A DNA stretch of 37,763 bases, taken from positions 1 to 37,763 of the forward strand of contig JAIPDO010000038.1 of assembly GCA_021737645.1 (NCBI GenBank). The letters run 5' to 3'. Source of the DNA: Desulfarculaceae bacterium. Lineage in GTDB: Bacteria > Desulfobacterota > Desulfarculia > Desulfarculales > Desulfarculaceae. Both the position numbers and the translations under genes were made by a program. This document shows positions 1 to 7,519 of the stretch, in pieces. Under the pieces are notes generated by a model, which was not told the origin of the DNA, searched no databases, and worked only from the letters and a program-made list of their open reading frames with translations. The stretch's first letter is position 1; each line of letters opens with the position of its first letter.

Positions 1-282
1 AAGGCCCAGTGCAAGAAGGTGGCCCAGATGGCTCAGGACGGCCTGGCCCGGGCCATTCGCCCGGCCCACACCATGTTCGACGGGGACACTATTTTTACCC
101 TGGCCACCGGCCAGCGTCCCCTGCCCTCATTGCCCAGCTTTTTCGGCCCCTCCGAGGCCACGGCGGTGAGCGAAATAGGACGAGCCGCGGCAGACTGCCT
201 GAGCCGGGCCATCATACGGGCGGTGTTGGCCGCCGAAAGCCTGGGCGGCTGGACCGCCTTCCGTGATCTGTCTTCTCGTTAG
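1..282 (+). CDS. P1-family peptidase (DmpA-like), C-terminal fragment
   Basis: The reading frame is open from the first base of the window and ends at a TAG, so only the last 93 residues are present. They contain HTMFDGDTIFTLATG followed by AVSEIGRAAADCLSRAI, which I recognise as the C-terminal part of P1-family (DmpA/S58) N-terminal-nucleophile aminopeptidases. In that family the precursor is cut autocatalytically to expose the catalytic serine; that residue lies upstream of the window and cannot be checked. An internal ATG at 19 is not the true start, because the family similarity continues into the window edge. The next gene, a lipoprotein, follows 28 nt downstream on the same strand. The family call rests on motif memory and not on an alignment. 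Confidence 0.75.
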   Translation, partial: KAQCKKVAQMAQDGLARAIRPAHTMFDGDTIFTLATGQRPLPSLPSFFGPSEATAVSEIGRAAADCLSRAIIRAVLAAESLGGWTAFRDLSSR

Positions 283-310
283 CCGTACTTCAACCAGAAC
301 TGGACATAAG

Positions 311-706
311 ATGAAACGCTTGATATTCGCGGCCTTGACCATTTGCCTGGTCTTGGCTTTGAGCGCCTGCGCGGGGCCCAACAGCCAGGAGAAGATACAG
401 CAAAACGACCGCCTGCTCTTATCTTCCGGTTTTGACGCCATACCCGCCAACAACCCGGCGCGCATGAAGCACCTTGAGTCCATGCCCCAACACCGCATCC
501 TGCACCTGGTCCGGGGCGGCAAGGACTATTACCTGTGGGCCGACGCGGCCAACGGGCAATGCCTTTGGGTGGGCACCTGGCAGGATTACCAGCGCTTCAA
601 GAAGCTTGGCTGGGACATGTACAACCAGGGCGGCCAGAATCGCCTGGACTACATGGACGGCTGGTCCAGCGGGCCGGTGGACTGGGATATGTGGGGCCCC
701 TGGTAG
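311..706 (+). CDS. small tryptophan-rich lipoprotein, unknown function
   Basis: This encodes 131 residues. The N-terminus MKRLIFAALTICLVLALSACAG has a positively charged start, a hydrophobic core and a lipobox (LSAC), so it is probably a lipoprotein modified at that Cys and anchored in a membrane. The mature part is aromatic-rich and ends with GPVDWDMWGPW. I do not recognise the family. An earlier in-frame start at 263 would place extra residues before the signal peptide, so the ATG at 311 is preferred; its ribosome binding site is weak. It lies 28 nt after the P1-peptidase gene and could be cotranscribed with it. A likely promoter for the next gene lies downstream, suggesting that gene is a separate unit. 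Confidence 0.75.
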   Translation: MKRLIFAALTICLVLALSACAGPNSQEKIQQNDRLLLSSGFDAIPANNPARMKHLESMPQHRILHLVRGGKDYYLWADAANGQCLWVGTWQDYQRFKKLGWDMYNQGGQNRLDYMDGWSSGPVDWDMWGPW

Positions 707-765
707 GGAACAGCCGCTTACAAGTTTCACACATATATAAACTGAACCGTTACCGGGGGATACCC

Positions 766-795
766 TTGGACAGCGCTGGGAAATATAGTTAGAAT
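766..795 (+). promoter_or_regulatory. sigma70-like promoter for the DsrE selenoprotein gene
   Basis: TTGGAC (766-771) and TAGAAT (790-795) are separated by 18 nt in an AT-rich stretch, 37 nt before the start codon at 833. A ribosome binding site AAAGGA lies at 821-826. This is consensus matching by eye only. Confidence 0.45.
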
Positions 796-832
796 ATGTA
801 ATCCCGATACATTCAAGATAAAAGGATAGGCC

Positions 833-1153
833 ATGCAAATACTTGTGGTGATCTCCAGCACGGACCCTGAGATCAAGTGGAACGCGGTTAGGCTGGGCAA
901 TTTTCTGCTCAACCAGAACGAGGAAGTCACCATCTTCCTCAACGGCCCGGCCGCCGATCTTTATGAGGGCGACAGCGAGAGCTTTCCCATCAGGGAGCAG
1001 GCCAAGATTTTCGCCCTCAGCGAGGGGGTGCTGGCCGCCTGAGGCAAGTGCATGGACATCCACGGTGTGGATGAAGATCAGCACGTCAAGCTTTCCAATA
1101 TGAAATTTTTGTACGAGCAAATCCAACTGGCCGACAAAATATTAAACTATTAG
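833..1153 (+). CDS. DsrE-family protein with in-frame UGA, probable selenoprotein (Sec70)
   Basis: The ATG at 833 follows AAAGGA with good spacing. The frame meets TGA at 1040-1042 and then continues for 36 codons to TAG at 1151. Both sides of the TGA look like one DsrE-family domain: the N-terminal part begins MQILVVISSTDPEIKWNAV and contains REQAKIF, and the C-terminal part reads GKCMDIHG, then LSNMKFLYEQ, ending ADKILNY. In Cys-containing relatives the UGA position is the first Cys of a CxxC motif, so read-through gives U-G-K-C, a UxxC redox pair, in a 106-residue protein. A perfect hairpin with a GGU loop begins 14 nt after the UGA (annotated separately). DsrE-like selenoproteins are a known family; the function here is unknown, probably a cytosolic thiol/selenol redox or sulfur-transfer role. 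Alternatives are a nonsense-mutated pseudogene or a sequencing error. Standard gene callers would stop at 1042. Confidence 0.85.
1057..1073 (+). promoter_or_regulatory. bacterial SECIS-like hairpin
   Basis: CATCCAC (1057-1063), a loop GGT (1064-1066) and GTGGATG (1067-1073) form a perfect 7-bp stem inside the coding sequence. The loop begins 21 nt after the UGA at 1040-1042. Known bacterial SECIS elements sit immediately downstream of the UGA, with an apical loop roughly 16-37 nt away that carries a G near its 5' end; the E. coli fdhF element has a GGUC-type loop. The fit in position and loop sequence is good. SelB recognition is inferred; no SelB or tRNA-Sec gene is in the window. Confidence 0.75.
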
Positions 1154-1267
1154 CCTGAGGCGATTCCCGGCTTTCGCAAGGCTCACGGCGCATTTTTTGG
1201 CGCATTGTGGGCTGTTGATGTCCCCGCCCCAGCCGCCCGCCCCGCCCGGCTTTCCCTATCCAATTAC

Positions 1268-1296
1268 TTGACAAGCGTCCAACGCCCTGCTATCAA
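1268..1296 (+). promoter_or_regulatory. probable sigma70 promoter for pyrR
   Basis: TTGACA (1268-1273) and TATCAA (1291-1296) are separated by 17 nt, about 70 nt before the pyrR start. The -35 is a perfect consensus and the -10 is moderate. The rest of the 210-nt gap between the DsrE gene and pyrR shows no clear terminator. Confidence 0.5.
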
Positions 1297-1363
1297 AGTA
1301 TCTTTCCTGGTGGCTTGCCCCACGGGACCTAGATGGCAGCAATAACGAGTAGCGCATAACAAC

Positions 1364-1933
1364 ATGCAATCCGCCAGCTTAAATCAGCCCCGCCCTGTCT
1401 TTGACAGCCAGGACATCGACCGGGGCATCCGGGAGATCGCCCAGGGTCTTCTCAGCCGCCACCCCGACCCCAGCGGCCTGGGATTGGTGGGCATTCACAC
1501 CGGTGGCGACCTGCTGCTGCGCCGCCTGGAGGCGGCAATGTCCCAGGCCTCGGGCGCCTCGCTCAACCTGGACAAGGGCTTGGTGGACATCGCCTTTTAC
1601 CGTGACGACTGGACCCGCCTGCGCCAGGTGCCCAAGCTAAACGACACGGTCATCAGCTTCCCGGTGGGAGGCCGCCGTTTGGTTTTGATCGATGACGTGA
1701 TTTTCACCGGACGCACGGTGCGCTCGGCCTTGGAAGCCATCTTCTCCCTGGGCCGCCCGGCCTCGGTGGACTTGGCCGTGCTGGTGGACCGGGGCCACCG
1801 CGAGCTGCCCATTCAGCCGGACTTCACCGGCCTGAGCCTAGACACCCAGCGCAGCGAGTCGGTAAACGTATTCCTGCATTCCGAACCCAACCAAGACCAC
1901 GTGCTTCTGGAGCCGGGCAAGTACCGCGAGTAG
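1364..1933 (+). CDS. pyrR: PyrR bifunctional regulator / uracil phosphoribosyltransferase
   Basis: The 189-residue protein has the PyrR type I phosphoribosyltransferase fold. The PRPP-binding loop is LVLIDDVIFTGRTVRSA (about residues 107-123), preceded by VDIAFYRDDW and followed by the PyrR-typical LAVLVDRGHRELPI and TQRSESVNVFL. PyrR converts uracil plus PRPP to UMP and, in many bacteria, binds UMP and pyr mRNA to control pyrimidine genes by attenuation. No other pyr gene is nearby, so it is an orphan here and any RNA target lies elsewhere. The length matches the family. The ATG at 1364 lacks a clear ribosome binding site, but no better in-frame start is seen. It is convergent with recD2, with 13 nt between the two stop codons. 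Confidence 0.9.
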   Translation: MQSASLNQPRPVFDSQDIDRGIREIAQGLLSRHPDPSGLGLVGIHTGGDLLLRRLEAAMSQASGASLNLDKGLVDIAFYRDDWTRLRQVPKLNDTVISFPVGGRRLVLIDDVIFTGRTVRSALEAIFSLGRPASVDLAVLVDRGHRELPIQPDFTGLSLDTQRSESVNVFLHSEPNQDHVLLEPGKYRE

Positions 1934-1946
1934 CCCCGCCGATTTT

Positions 1947-4103
1947 TCAAGCCAAATTTTGTCTGATTTTGTTGTCCAGGGCGGCGTAGCGTCGTATTGG
2001 CTGGGCGTGCTCCACCGCTCGCTTGAGGGCGTTGCGCTGCCCCACGATGACCACCAGTTGCTTGCCGCGAGTCACCGCCGTGTAGAGCAAAGGCCGGTTG
2101 AGCATGATGTAGTGCTCCGAGGACAGGGCGATGACCACGGCCGGGTACTCGCTGCCCTGGCTCTTGTGCACGGTGATGGCATAGGCCAGGGTAAGGTCCT
2201 CCAGGTCGGCCGGGGCGTAGCTCACCGGCCCTCGGTCCATCTCCACCACCAGGCCTTGGTCATCCTCGCGCATGGCCAGGCCCAGGTCGCCGTTGAACAC
2301 CTCCAGGTCGTAGTTGTTGCGCACCTGCATGACCCGGTCGCCGGGGGCCAGCCCCACCTTTCCGGCGGCGCGGGGGTTCAGGGCTTGGCGCAGCAAGGCG
2401 TTTAGGTTGGCGCAGCCCAGGTTGCCCTTGTGCATGGGGGCCAGCACCTGGATGTCGCGCTCCGGGTCCAGGCCGAAGCGCCGAGGCAAACGCTGGGTGA
2501 CCAGATCGCGGATCATCTCGGCGGCCCGGACCGGGTCTTTTTGTTCGATGAAAAATAAGTCGCCCTCCCCTTCCCGCTCGGGCAGGCGGGGCATCTGGCC
2601 GTGCAGGATGCGGTGGGCGTTGGCCACGATGAGCCCGCTTTCGTCCTGGCGGAATATCTCGGTGAGCTGAGCCACCTTGGCCGCGCCGGAGTCCATGATC
2701 TGGCGGAAGAACAGGCCCGGCCCAACCGGGGGGAGCTGGTCCGCGTCGCCCACCAGGAGCAAGCGGCTGTTGGGGCCCACCGCGGCGGCCAGGTGGGCGC
2801 CCAGCCATATGTCGATCATGGAGGACTCGTCCACCACGATGAGCCCGTGCTCCAAGGGTTTGTCATGGCCGCGCAGGAAGCGGTTTTCCTTGGGGCTGAA
2901 CTCCAGCAGGCGGTGCAGGGTAAGGGCCTCCTGGCCGCTGGCCTGGGACAGGCGCTTGGCCGCCCGCCCGGTGGGTGCGGCCAGGGCGATGCTAAGGCCC
3001 ATGCGCCGGGCGATGGTGATGACCGTTTTGACCAGGGTGGTTTTGCCCGTGCCCGGCCCGCCGGTGAGCGCCCCCAGGCCCGCCTCCAGCAAACCCTCCA
3101 AAGCGCGGGCCTGGCTTTGCGAGGGCTTTACCGCCAGTTGCCCCGAGGCCCAGGCCACGGCTTTGGCCGCCCGCTGCGGGCTGAGCAGGCCGTCCTGGCG
3201 GGAGATGCGAGCCAGTTCCTTGGCGGCCAGCATCTCCATGGCGTGTTGACCAATGAGGTACACCACCCGTCCGCCGGAGGGCAAGTCCTCGGCCACGATC
3301 TCGTGTTCGCTGTGCAGCCGGGCGAAGGCCGGGCCAAGCAGGGCCTGCTCCACACGCAGTTCGGCGGCGGTACGCTCCAGCAATTCATCGTAGGGCAGGT
3401 AGACATGCCCCTCGTCCTTGGCCTTGGTGAGTATCCACAGCAGCCCGGCTTGCAGGCGTTCGGGATGATCGGCGGCTATGCCCAGGCGGGCTGCGATGGC
3501 GTCGGCGGTGGCAAAGCCGATGCCCCGTACGTCAGAGGCCAGGCGGTGAGGCTTGTTTTGCACCACGCCCATGGCCCCGGCCCCGTAGCGGCGGAAGATG
3601 CGCAGCGCAGTGGTTCCCGCCACCCCGTGGGATTGCAAAAAGACCATGAGGTCGCGCAAGGCCCCGTGATCGGCCACCGCCTGGGAGATAATCTTGGCCC
3701 GCTTGGGCCCCACGCCCGGCACTTCGGCCAGGCGCTTGGGCTTGTCCAGGATTATCTCCAGCGCGCCGGTGCCCAGGGTCTCGACGATGCGCCCGGCCAG
3801 CACCGGGCCTACGCCCTTGATGAGCCCGGAGGCCAGGTATCGCTCCACCCCCTCGATATCGGTGGGTTGCTTGACGCGGCACTCCTCCACCTCGATCTGG
3901 GGGCCGAACTTGGGGTGCTCCGACTCCTTGCCGCAGATCTCAACCTCTTGGCCCTCGGTGAGGCCGGGCATGCGCCCCACCAGGGTTGTCAGGCCCAGGC
4001 GGCCGGGAATCTCCACCTTGGCCACGGTGTAGCCGTTTTCCGGGTTGGCAAAGGTGATGCGCTTGACATGTCCCTTGAGCTGCACCTGGCGGGCCTGTTT
4101 CAT
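1947..4103 (-). CDS. recD2: RecD2-type ATP-dependent 5'-3' DNA helicase
   Basis: At 718 residues it is close to the usual size of RecD2 helicases. The N-terminal region (about 1-100) resembles the RecD2 OB-like domain (VQLKGHVKRITFANPENGYTV would be its opening; start with MKQARQVQLKG). It is followed by helix-hairpin-helix segments (GLIKGVGPVLAGRI, VPGVGPKRAKII). Superfamily 1 motifs follow: Walker A GGPGTGKTTLV near 346, Walker B LIVVDESSMID near 421, HKSQGSEYPAVVI near 645 and YTAVTRGKQLVVIVG near 675. The ATG overlaps the addA stop by 4 nt (ATGA), so translation is probably coupled. RecD2 enzymes unwind DNA 5'-3' and in other bacteria act in repair outside RecBCD; here the coupling to addAB suggests a shared job at DNA ends. 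The N-terminal OB-like assignment is the least certain part. Confidence 0.93.
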   Translation of the reverse strand: MKQARQVQLKGHVKRITFANPENGYTVAKVEIPGRLGLTTLVGRMPGLTEGQEVEICGKESEHPKFGPQIEVEECRVKQPTDIEGVERYLASGLIKGVGPVLAGRIVETLGTGALEIILDKPKRLAEVPGVGPKRAKIISQAVADHGALRDLMVFLQSHGVAGTTALRIFRRYGAGAMGVVQNKPHRLASDVRGIGFATADAIAARLGIAADHPERLQAGLLWILTKAKDEGHVYLPYDELLERTAAELRVEQALLGPAFARLHSEHEIVAEDLPSGGRVVYLIGQHAMEMLAAKELARISRQDGLLSPQRAAKAVAWASGQLAVKPSQSQARALEGLLEAGLGALTGGPGTGKTTLVKTVITIARRMGLSIALAAPTGRAAKRLSQASGQEALTLHRLLEFSPKENRFLRGHDKPLEHGLIVVDESSMIDIWLGAHLAAAVGPNSRLLLVGDADQLPPVGPGLFFRQIMDSGAAKVAQLTEIFRQDESGLIVANAHRILHGQMPRLPEREGEGDLFFIEQKDPVRAAEMIRDLVTQRLPRRFGLDPERDIQVLAPMHKGNLGCANLNALLRQALNPRAAGKVGLAPGDRVMQVRNNYDLEVFNGDLGLAMREDDQGLVVEMDRGPVSYAPADLEDLTLAYAITVHKSQGSEYPAVVIALSSEHYIMLNRPLLYTAVTRGKQLVVIVGQRNALKRAVEHAQPIRRYAALDNKIRQNLA

Positions 4104-7100
4104 GGAGCGCCATCCAGGCCGCAGAGACTAGCCACCGGGCAGGTGGCGGGATCGCAACCCGGCCCCGGATCCAGGGCGGCGGGATCGGGCTGAGGGCCCA
4201 GGGTGGCGATGCCTTGGGCGGCGGCGCGAATTCGGTGGTCCATGTCGGCAAGGTCCGCAGGTGTGAAATCCAGCCAAGTCAACTTGGCGCCCTGGGGTGA
4301 GAGAAACACCAGGCAGCAGCGGGGCGCTGGGCCGCTGCCGCTCTCGCCTTTTTGCAGGGCCAGGGCGTACAGGGCCATCTGGTCGCGGTAAGGCGTTGGG
4401 TCTGCCTTGGCCGTGACCTTGTAGTCGGCCACCAGCCACCCGCTCTCCGTGCGGGCAGCCAGGTCGATTTCGCCGATGATCTCCAGGTCCGGACCGCCGT
4501 CCGCGCCGGGCAGGCGCAGGCAGAAAGGCAGCTCCCGTTCCAGCTGAGCGGCCCCGGCCACTTTGGCGGGCAGTTCGGTGTCCCACAAGCGGGCGGCAAG
4601 GGAAAGGGCCTGTGGGACCAAGTCGGGATCAGCCTCCAGACCGGCCAGGGCGGTTTCCAGCCCGGCCGGGCCTTGGCTAAATTCCGTGACCTCCATGAGC
4701 CGGTGCACCAGGCTGCCCAGCTCCACCGCCCGCGCCGGGCCGCCGTTGGGCTTGCCCGCGCGGGGGATCAGGGCGGTGTCCAGGCCCAGGCGCTGGGTGA
4801 GCACGTAGAGCCGGGGGCAGGTCAGATAGTTCTCCAAACCACTAACCGACTCGCGCACCAGGGCCAACCGCACGGCAGGCCGATGTACGCCGGCCAAAAC
4901 ATCTTCCGCCTTTTTTACGGCGTCAAACTCCGGCGCCTCCGGCAGGCCATCCGGCCAGGCGTCGGCCAAGGAGCTTGGCTCGCTCTGCCCGGCCAGTGGC
5001 AAAGTGGCGGCGTCGATGGTCCGGGCCGCCGGGTCCTTGACTATCAGGTCGCGGGCCCATTTATCCCAGCCCTTGTTCTGGGTGCCACCGGGGCTGAGCA
5101 GCAGCACCAAACGCTCCTCGGCTCTGGTGCAGGCCACGTAAAACTTGCGGGCCTCCTCCGCCTCCTGGCGGGCCTTGTCTCTGTTTTGCAGACGATCATA
5201 GAGGGGCGGTTTGGCCATGGCTCCGCTGTCCGGATGGGGCGGGGCCAGGGCCAATTCACCGTCCGGCCCCAAATCCGGCGGCCCGTTTCGGCCTCCTCCT
5301 TGGCCGGCCAAATCTGGCAGGACCACCACCGGGAACTCCAAGCCCTTGGCCTGGTGCACGCTCATCAGGCGAACCACCTGGGCGTCCTCGCCCAAAAGCG
5401 GGGCCTGGGGGTCCTGGGGAGGCTGGGCCACCAGCCCGGCCAAACCCCGCGCAAAGGCTTCCATGACTCCGGCCAACACTCCGCCCGGTTGGCGCGCGGT
5501 TTCCAGAAGCTTGCGCAAGTTGGCTGCCTTTTGCTCGCCCACGCTGGTGCCCATGAGCACGGGCAACAGGTCGCTGCCTTCCAGCAGCAAGGAGATAAGT
5601 TCAGCCGGGTGCAGGCGGCGGGCCAGGGGCTCCAGCTTGTCCAGGGTGCGCCGCGCTCCCTCCAGGCGGTGTTGTTGCTCGGCTCCGCACCAATCCGGCA
5701 GGGGCGCTCCCGCGCACACCCCGGCGAACAGCCCGGCCCGCCGGGGCGGCTCAGGATGGGCCAGGGCCAGCAGGCTCTCGTCGCTGAGGCCCACCATAGG
5801 CGAGCGTAGCCAGGCGGCCAGGGCAATTTCATCGCTTGGGTCCAGCACGGCCCTGAGAGCGTGGGCCAAGTCGCTCACCTCCTGGCACTCGTAGAAGCCT
5901 CTACCGCGCACGGTGTAGTAGTCCACTCCCGCCCGGCGCAAAGCCTCCTCGTACACTCCCACCTGGGTGAGCTTGCGCAGCAGCACCGCCACTTGCCCGG
6001 GGCGGTGGAGGCCAGAGTCGAAAAGCTCCCGCAGATAGGCGGCCAGGGCCTGGGCTTCCACCGCCCGTTGTGCCGCCGCGCTGGGCTTGTCCTGAGTGAG
6101 CAGGCCCGCGCAATCCACCAGATCCACCACGACTTCGTTGGGGCCGCCCGGCATTTTGCCCGATGGCTCCTGCTGGTCGTGGGGGCCGTACTCCACATAG
6201 GCCTGGGGCGCGTGCTCCTGCCCGGCACCAGGGATGAGCACCTGCCCGAACAGGCGGTTGAAGAACTCCACCAGTGCCGGGTGAGAGCGCCAGTTAAGGC
6301 CAAGAGGCTCCACCCTGCCCTCGCCCGCTTCCAGGCGCGCGGCCATGTCGGCCAGCTCGGCCACCTCGGCCCCCCGGAAGGCGTAGATGGATTGCTTGCG
6401 GTCCCCCACCACCAGGAGCGATGGCGGCTCCGCCTGCGGGGCGGGGTCGTGGCCCAGCCCGGCCAACAGTTCCACCAACTGGTTCTGCACCGGGTTCACG
6501 TCCTGGTATTCGTCCACCAGCAGGGCCCGCCAGCGGCCACGGCACTGGGAGAGCACCTCGGGAAAATCGCGCAACAGATCGCGGGCCAGAATGAGCAGGG
6601 CGTCGAAACCCAGAGCGGCCCGGCGGGTAAGCTCGCGGCTCAGGCGGTGCTCCAGTTCGGCGGCCAGGGAGAGCAAGTCCTCGGCCGCCTGCGCGGCGGC
6701 GGGAATGGCCGCCAGGGCAGTAATAGACTCGGCTCCAGCAGCCAATGCCTTGCGCAGGTCATTGACCTTGCCCCAGGCCGAGCCTTTCACCGTGGCGGCT
6801 ATGAGCGCCACCGCCTCGGTCCGAGTGGCCTCATCCTCAAGCTGAGTCTTTAGCGATGGCCAGGCCTCGATGAGGCCCCTGGCCTTGGGGACGTATTTGG
6901 CCTTGGATGATCGCAGCTTGGAGTCGGTGGCAAGCAGGGAGGCCAACTCGTCCACCGCCGCGTTCATGGCAGTCACAAGGCGTGGTGCGCTGTGCTGGTC
7001 ATCGGCGTGGGCCAGAGTCGTGGCGCGGGCGGCCTGCTCCGGGCTGATGCCCATGGTGGCCATCTGCCGGTGCAGCCACATCAGGGCGTCTTCAAGCCCG

Positions 7101-7519
7101 CCCATGCCGCTCAAATTGTAGTATGTCAAAAGTCGGCCCAGGGCTGGGTCGCGCTCCTTGAGCCCTTGACGCAGCACCTCATCAGTGGTCTCAACCAATA
7201 GGCGGCTGAACTCGTCCGCGTCCAGCACCCGGAACTCAGGGTCCAGGCCCAGAGCCAGGCCGTAGTCCCTGAGCAGGGAGGCGCAAAAACCGTGGATGGT
7301 GTTGATGGGAGCCCAGGCCAGCTTGGCGGCCAGTTCGGTGGCCACCTTCTCGCCGATGCGTTGGCGCATTTCGCCCGCCGCCTTTTCGGTGAAGGTAATG
7401 GCCACGATCTGGGACGGCTCCAGGCCCTGGGCCAGCAGGCCCTGGTAGTGCTCCACCAAACGGTAGGTCTTGCCTGCCCCGGCCCCTGCCACCAAGCACA
7501 GCCGCTCCGGCGCACTCAT
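4100..7519 (-). CDS. addA: AddA-like helicase/nuclease subunit (UvrD superfamily with RecB-type nuclease)
   Basis: The 1139-residue protein carries all UvrD-type motifs: Walker A VAGAGAGKT (Lys17), LLVDEYQDVNPVQ, GDRKQSIYAFRGAE, LNWRSHPALVEFFN, VHQAKGLEFPVVVLPDL and FYVACTRAEERLVLL. The C-terminus has a PD-(D/E)XK nuclease core (GEIDLAA, then WLVADYKV). An upstream in-frame start at 7645 would add 42 residues of low-complexity shadow sequence; the ATG at 7519 overlaps the addB stop (ATGA) and puts Walker A at the expected N-terminal place. AddA is the 3'-5' motor and one nuclease of the AddAB end-resection enzyme. An oddity is four cysteines arranged like a nuclease Fe-S cluster: Cys901 in YLTCPRLY, and Cys1122, Cys1127 and Cys1133 at the tail. 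That pattern is known for AddB rather than for Bacillus AddA. Confidence 0.92.
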   Translation of the reverse strand: MSAPERLCLVAGAGAGKTYRLVEHYQGLLAQGLEPSQIVAITFTEKAAGEMRQRIGEKVATELAAKLAWAPINTIHGFCASLLRDYGLALGLDPEFRVLDADEFSRLLVETTDEVLRQGLKERDPALGRLLTYYNLSGMGGLEDALMWLHRQMATMGISPEQAARATTLAHADDQHSAPRLVTAMNAAVDELASLLATDSKLRSSKAKYVPKARGLIEAWPSLKTQLEDEATRTEAVALIAATVKGSAWGKVNDLRKALAAGAESITALAAIPAAAQAAEDLLSLAAELEHRLSRELTRRAALGFDALLILARDLLRDFPEVLSQCRGRWRALLVDEYQDVNPVQNQLVELLAGLGHDPAPQAEPPSLLVVGDRKQSIYAFRGAEVAELADMAARLEAGEGRVEPLGLNWRSHPALVEFFNRLFGQVLIPGAGQEHAPQAYVEYGPHDQQEPSGKMPGGPNEVVVDLVDCAGLLTQDKPSAAAQRAVEAQALAAYLRELFDSGLHRPGQVAVLLRKLTQVGVYEEALRRAGVDYYTVRGRGFYECQEVSDLAHALRAVLDPSDEIALAAWLRSPMVGLSDESLLALAHPEPPRRAGLFAGVCAGAPLPDWCGAEQQHRLEGARRTLDKLEPLARRLHPAELISLLLEGSDLLPVLMGTSVGEQKAANLRKLLETARQPGGVLAGVMEAFARGLAGLVAQPPQDPQAPLLGEDAQVVRLMSVHQAKGLEFPVVVLPDLAGQGGGRNGPPDLGPDGELALAPPHPDSGAMAKPPLYDRLQNRDKARQEAEEARKFYVACTRAEERLVLLLSPGGTQNKGWDKWARDLIVKDPAARTIDAATLPLAGQSEPSSLADAWPDGLPEAPEFDAVKKAEDVLAGVHRPAVRLALVRESVSGLENYLTCPRLYVLTQRLGLDTALIPRAGKPNGGPARAVELGSLVHRLMEVTEFSQGPAGLETALAGLEADPDLVPQALSLAARLWDTELPAKVAGAAQLERELPFCLRLPGADGGPDLEIIGEIDLAARTESGWLVADYKVTAKADPTPYRDQMALYALALQKGESGSGPAPRCCLVFLSPQGAKLTWLDFTPADLADMDHRIRAAAQGIATLGPQPDPAALDPGPGCDPATCPVASLCGLDGAP

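Noticed and set aside
1043..1153. DsrE gene as a pseudogene ended by TGA
   Set aside because: The frame downstream is intact and family-like, the UGA falls on a catalytic Cys position and a SECIS-like hairpin follows; decay would not produce this combination.
2601..4193. 530-codon plus-strand frame opposite recD2
   Set aside because: It is antisense to a complete helicase and has the low-complexity composition of a shadow frame.
4352..5809. 485-codon plus-strand frame opposite addA
   Set aside because: It is antisense to conserved helicase motifs; no recognisable domain.
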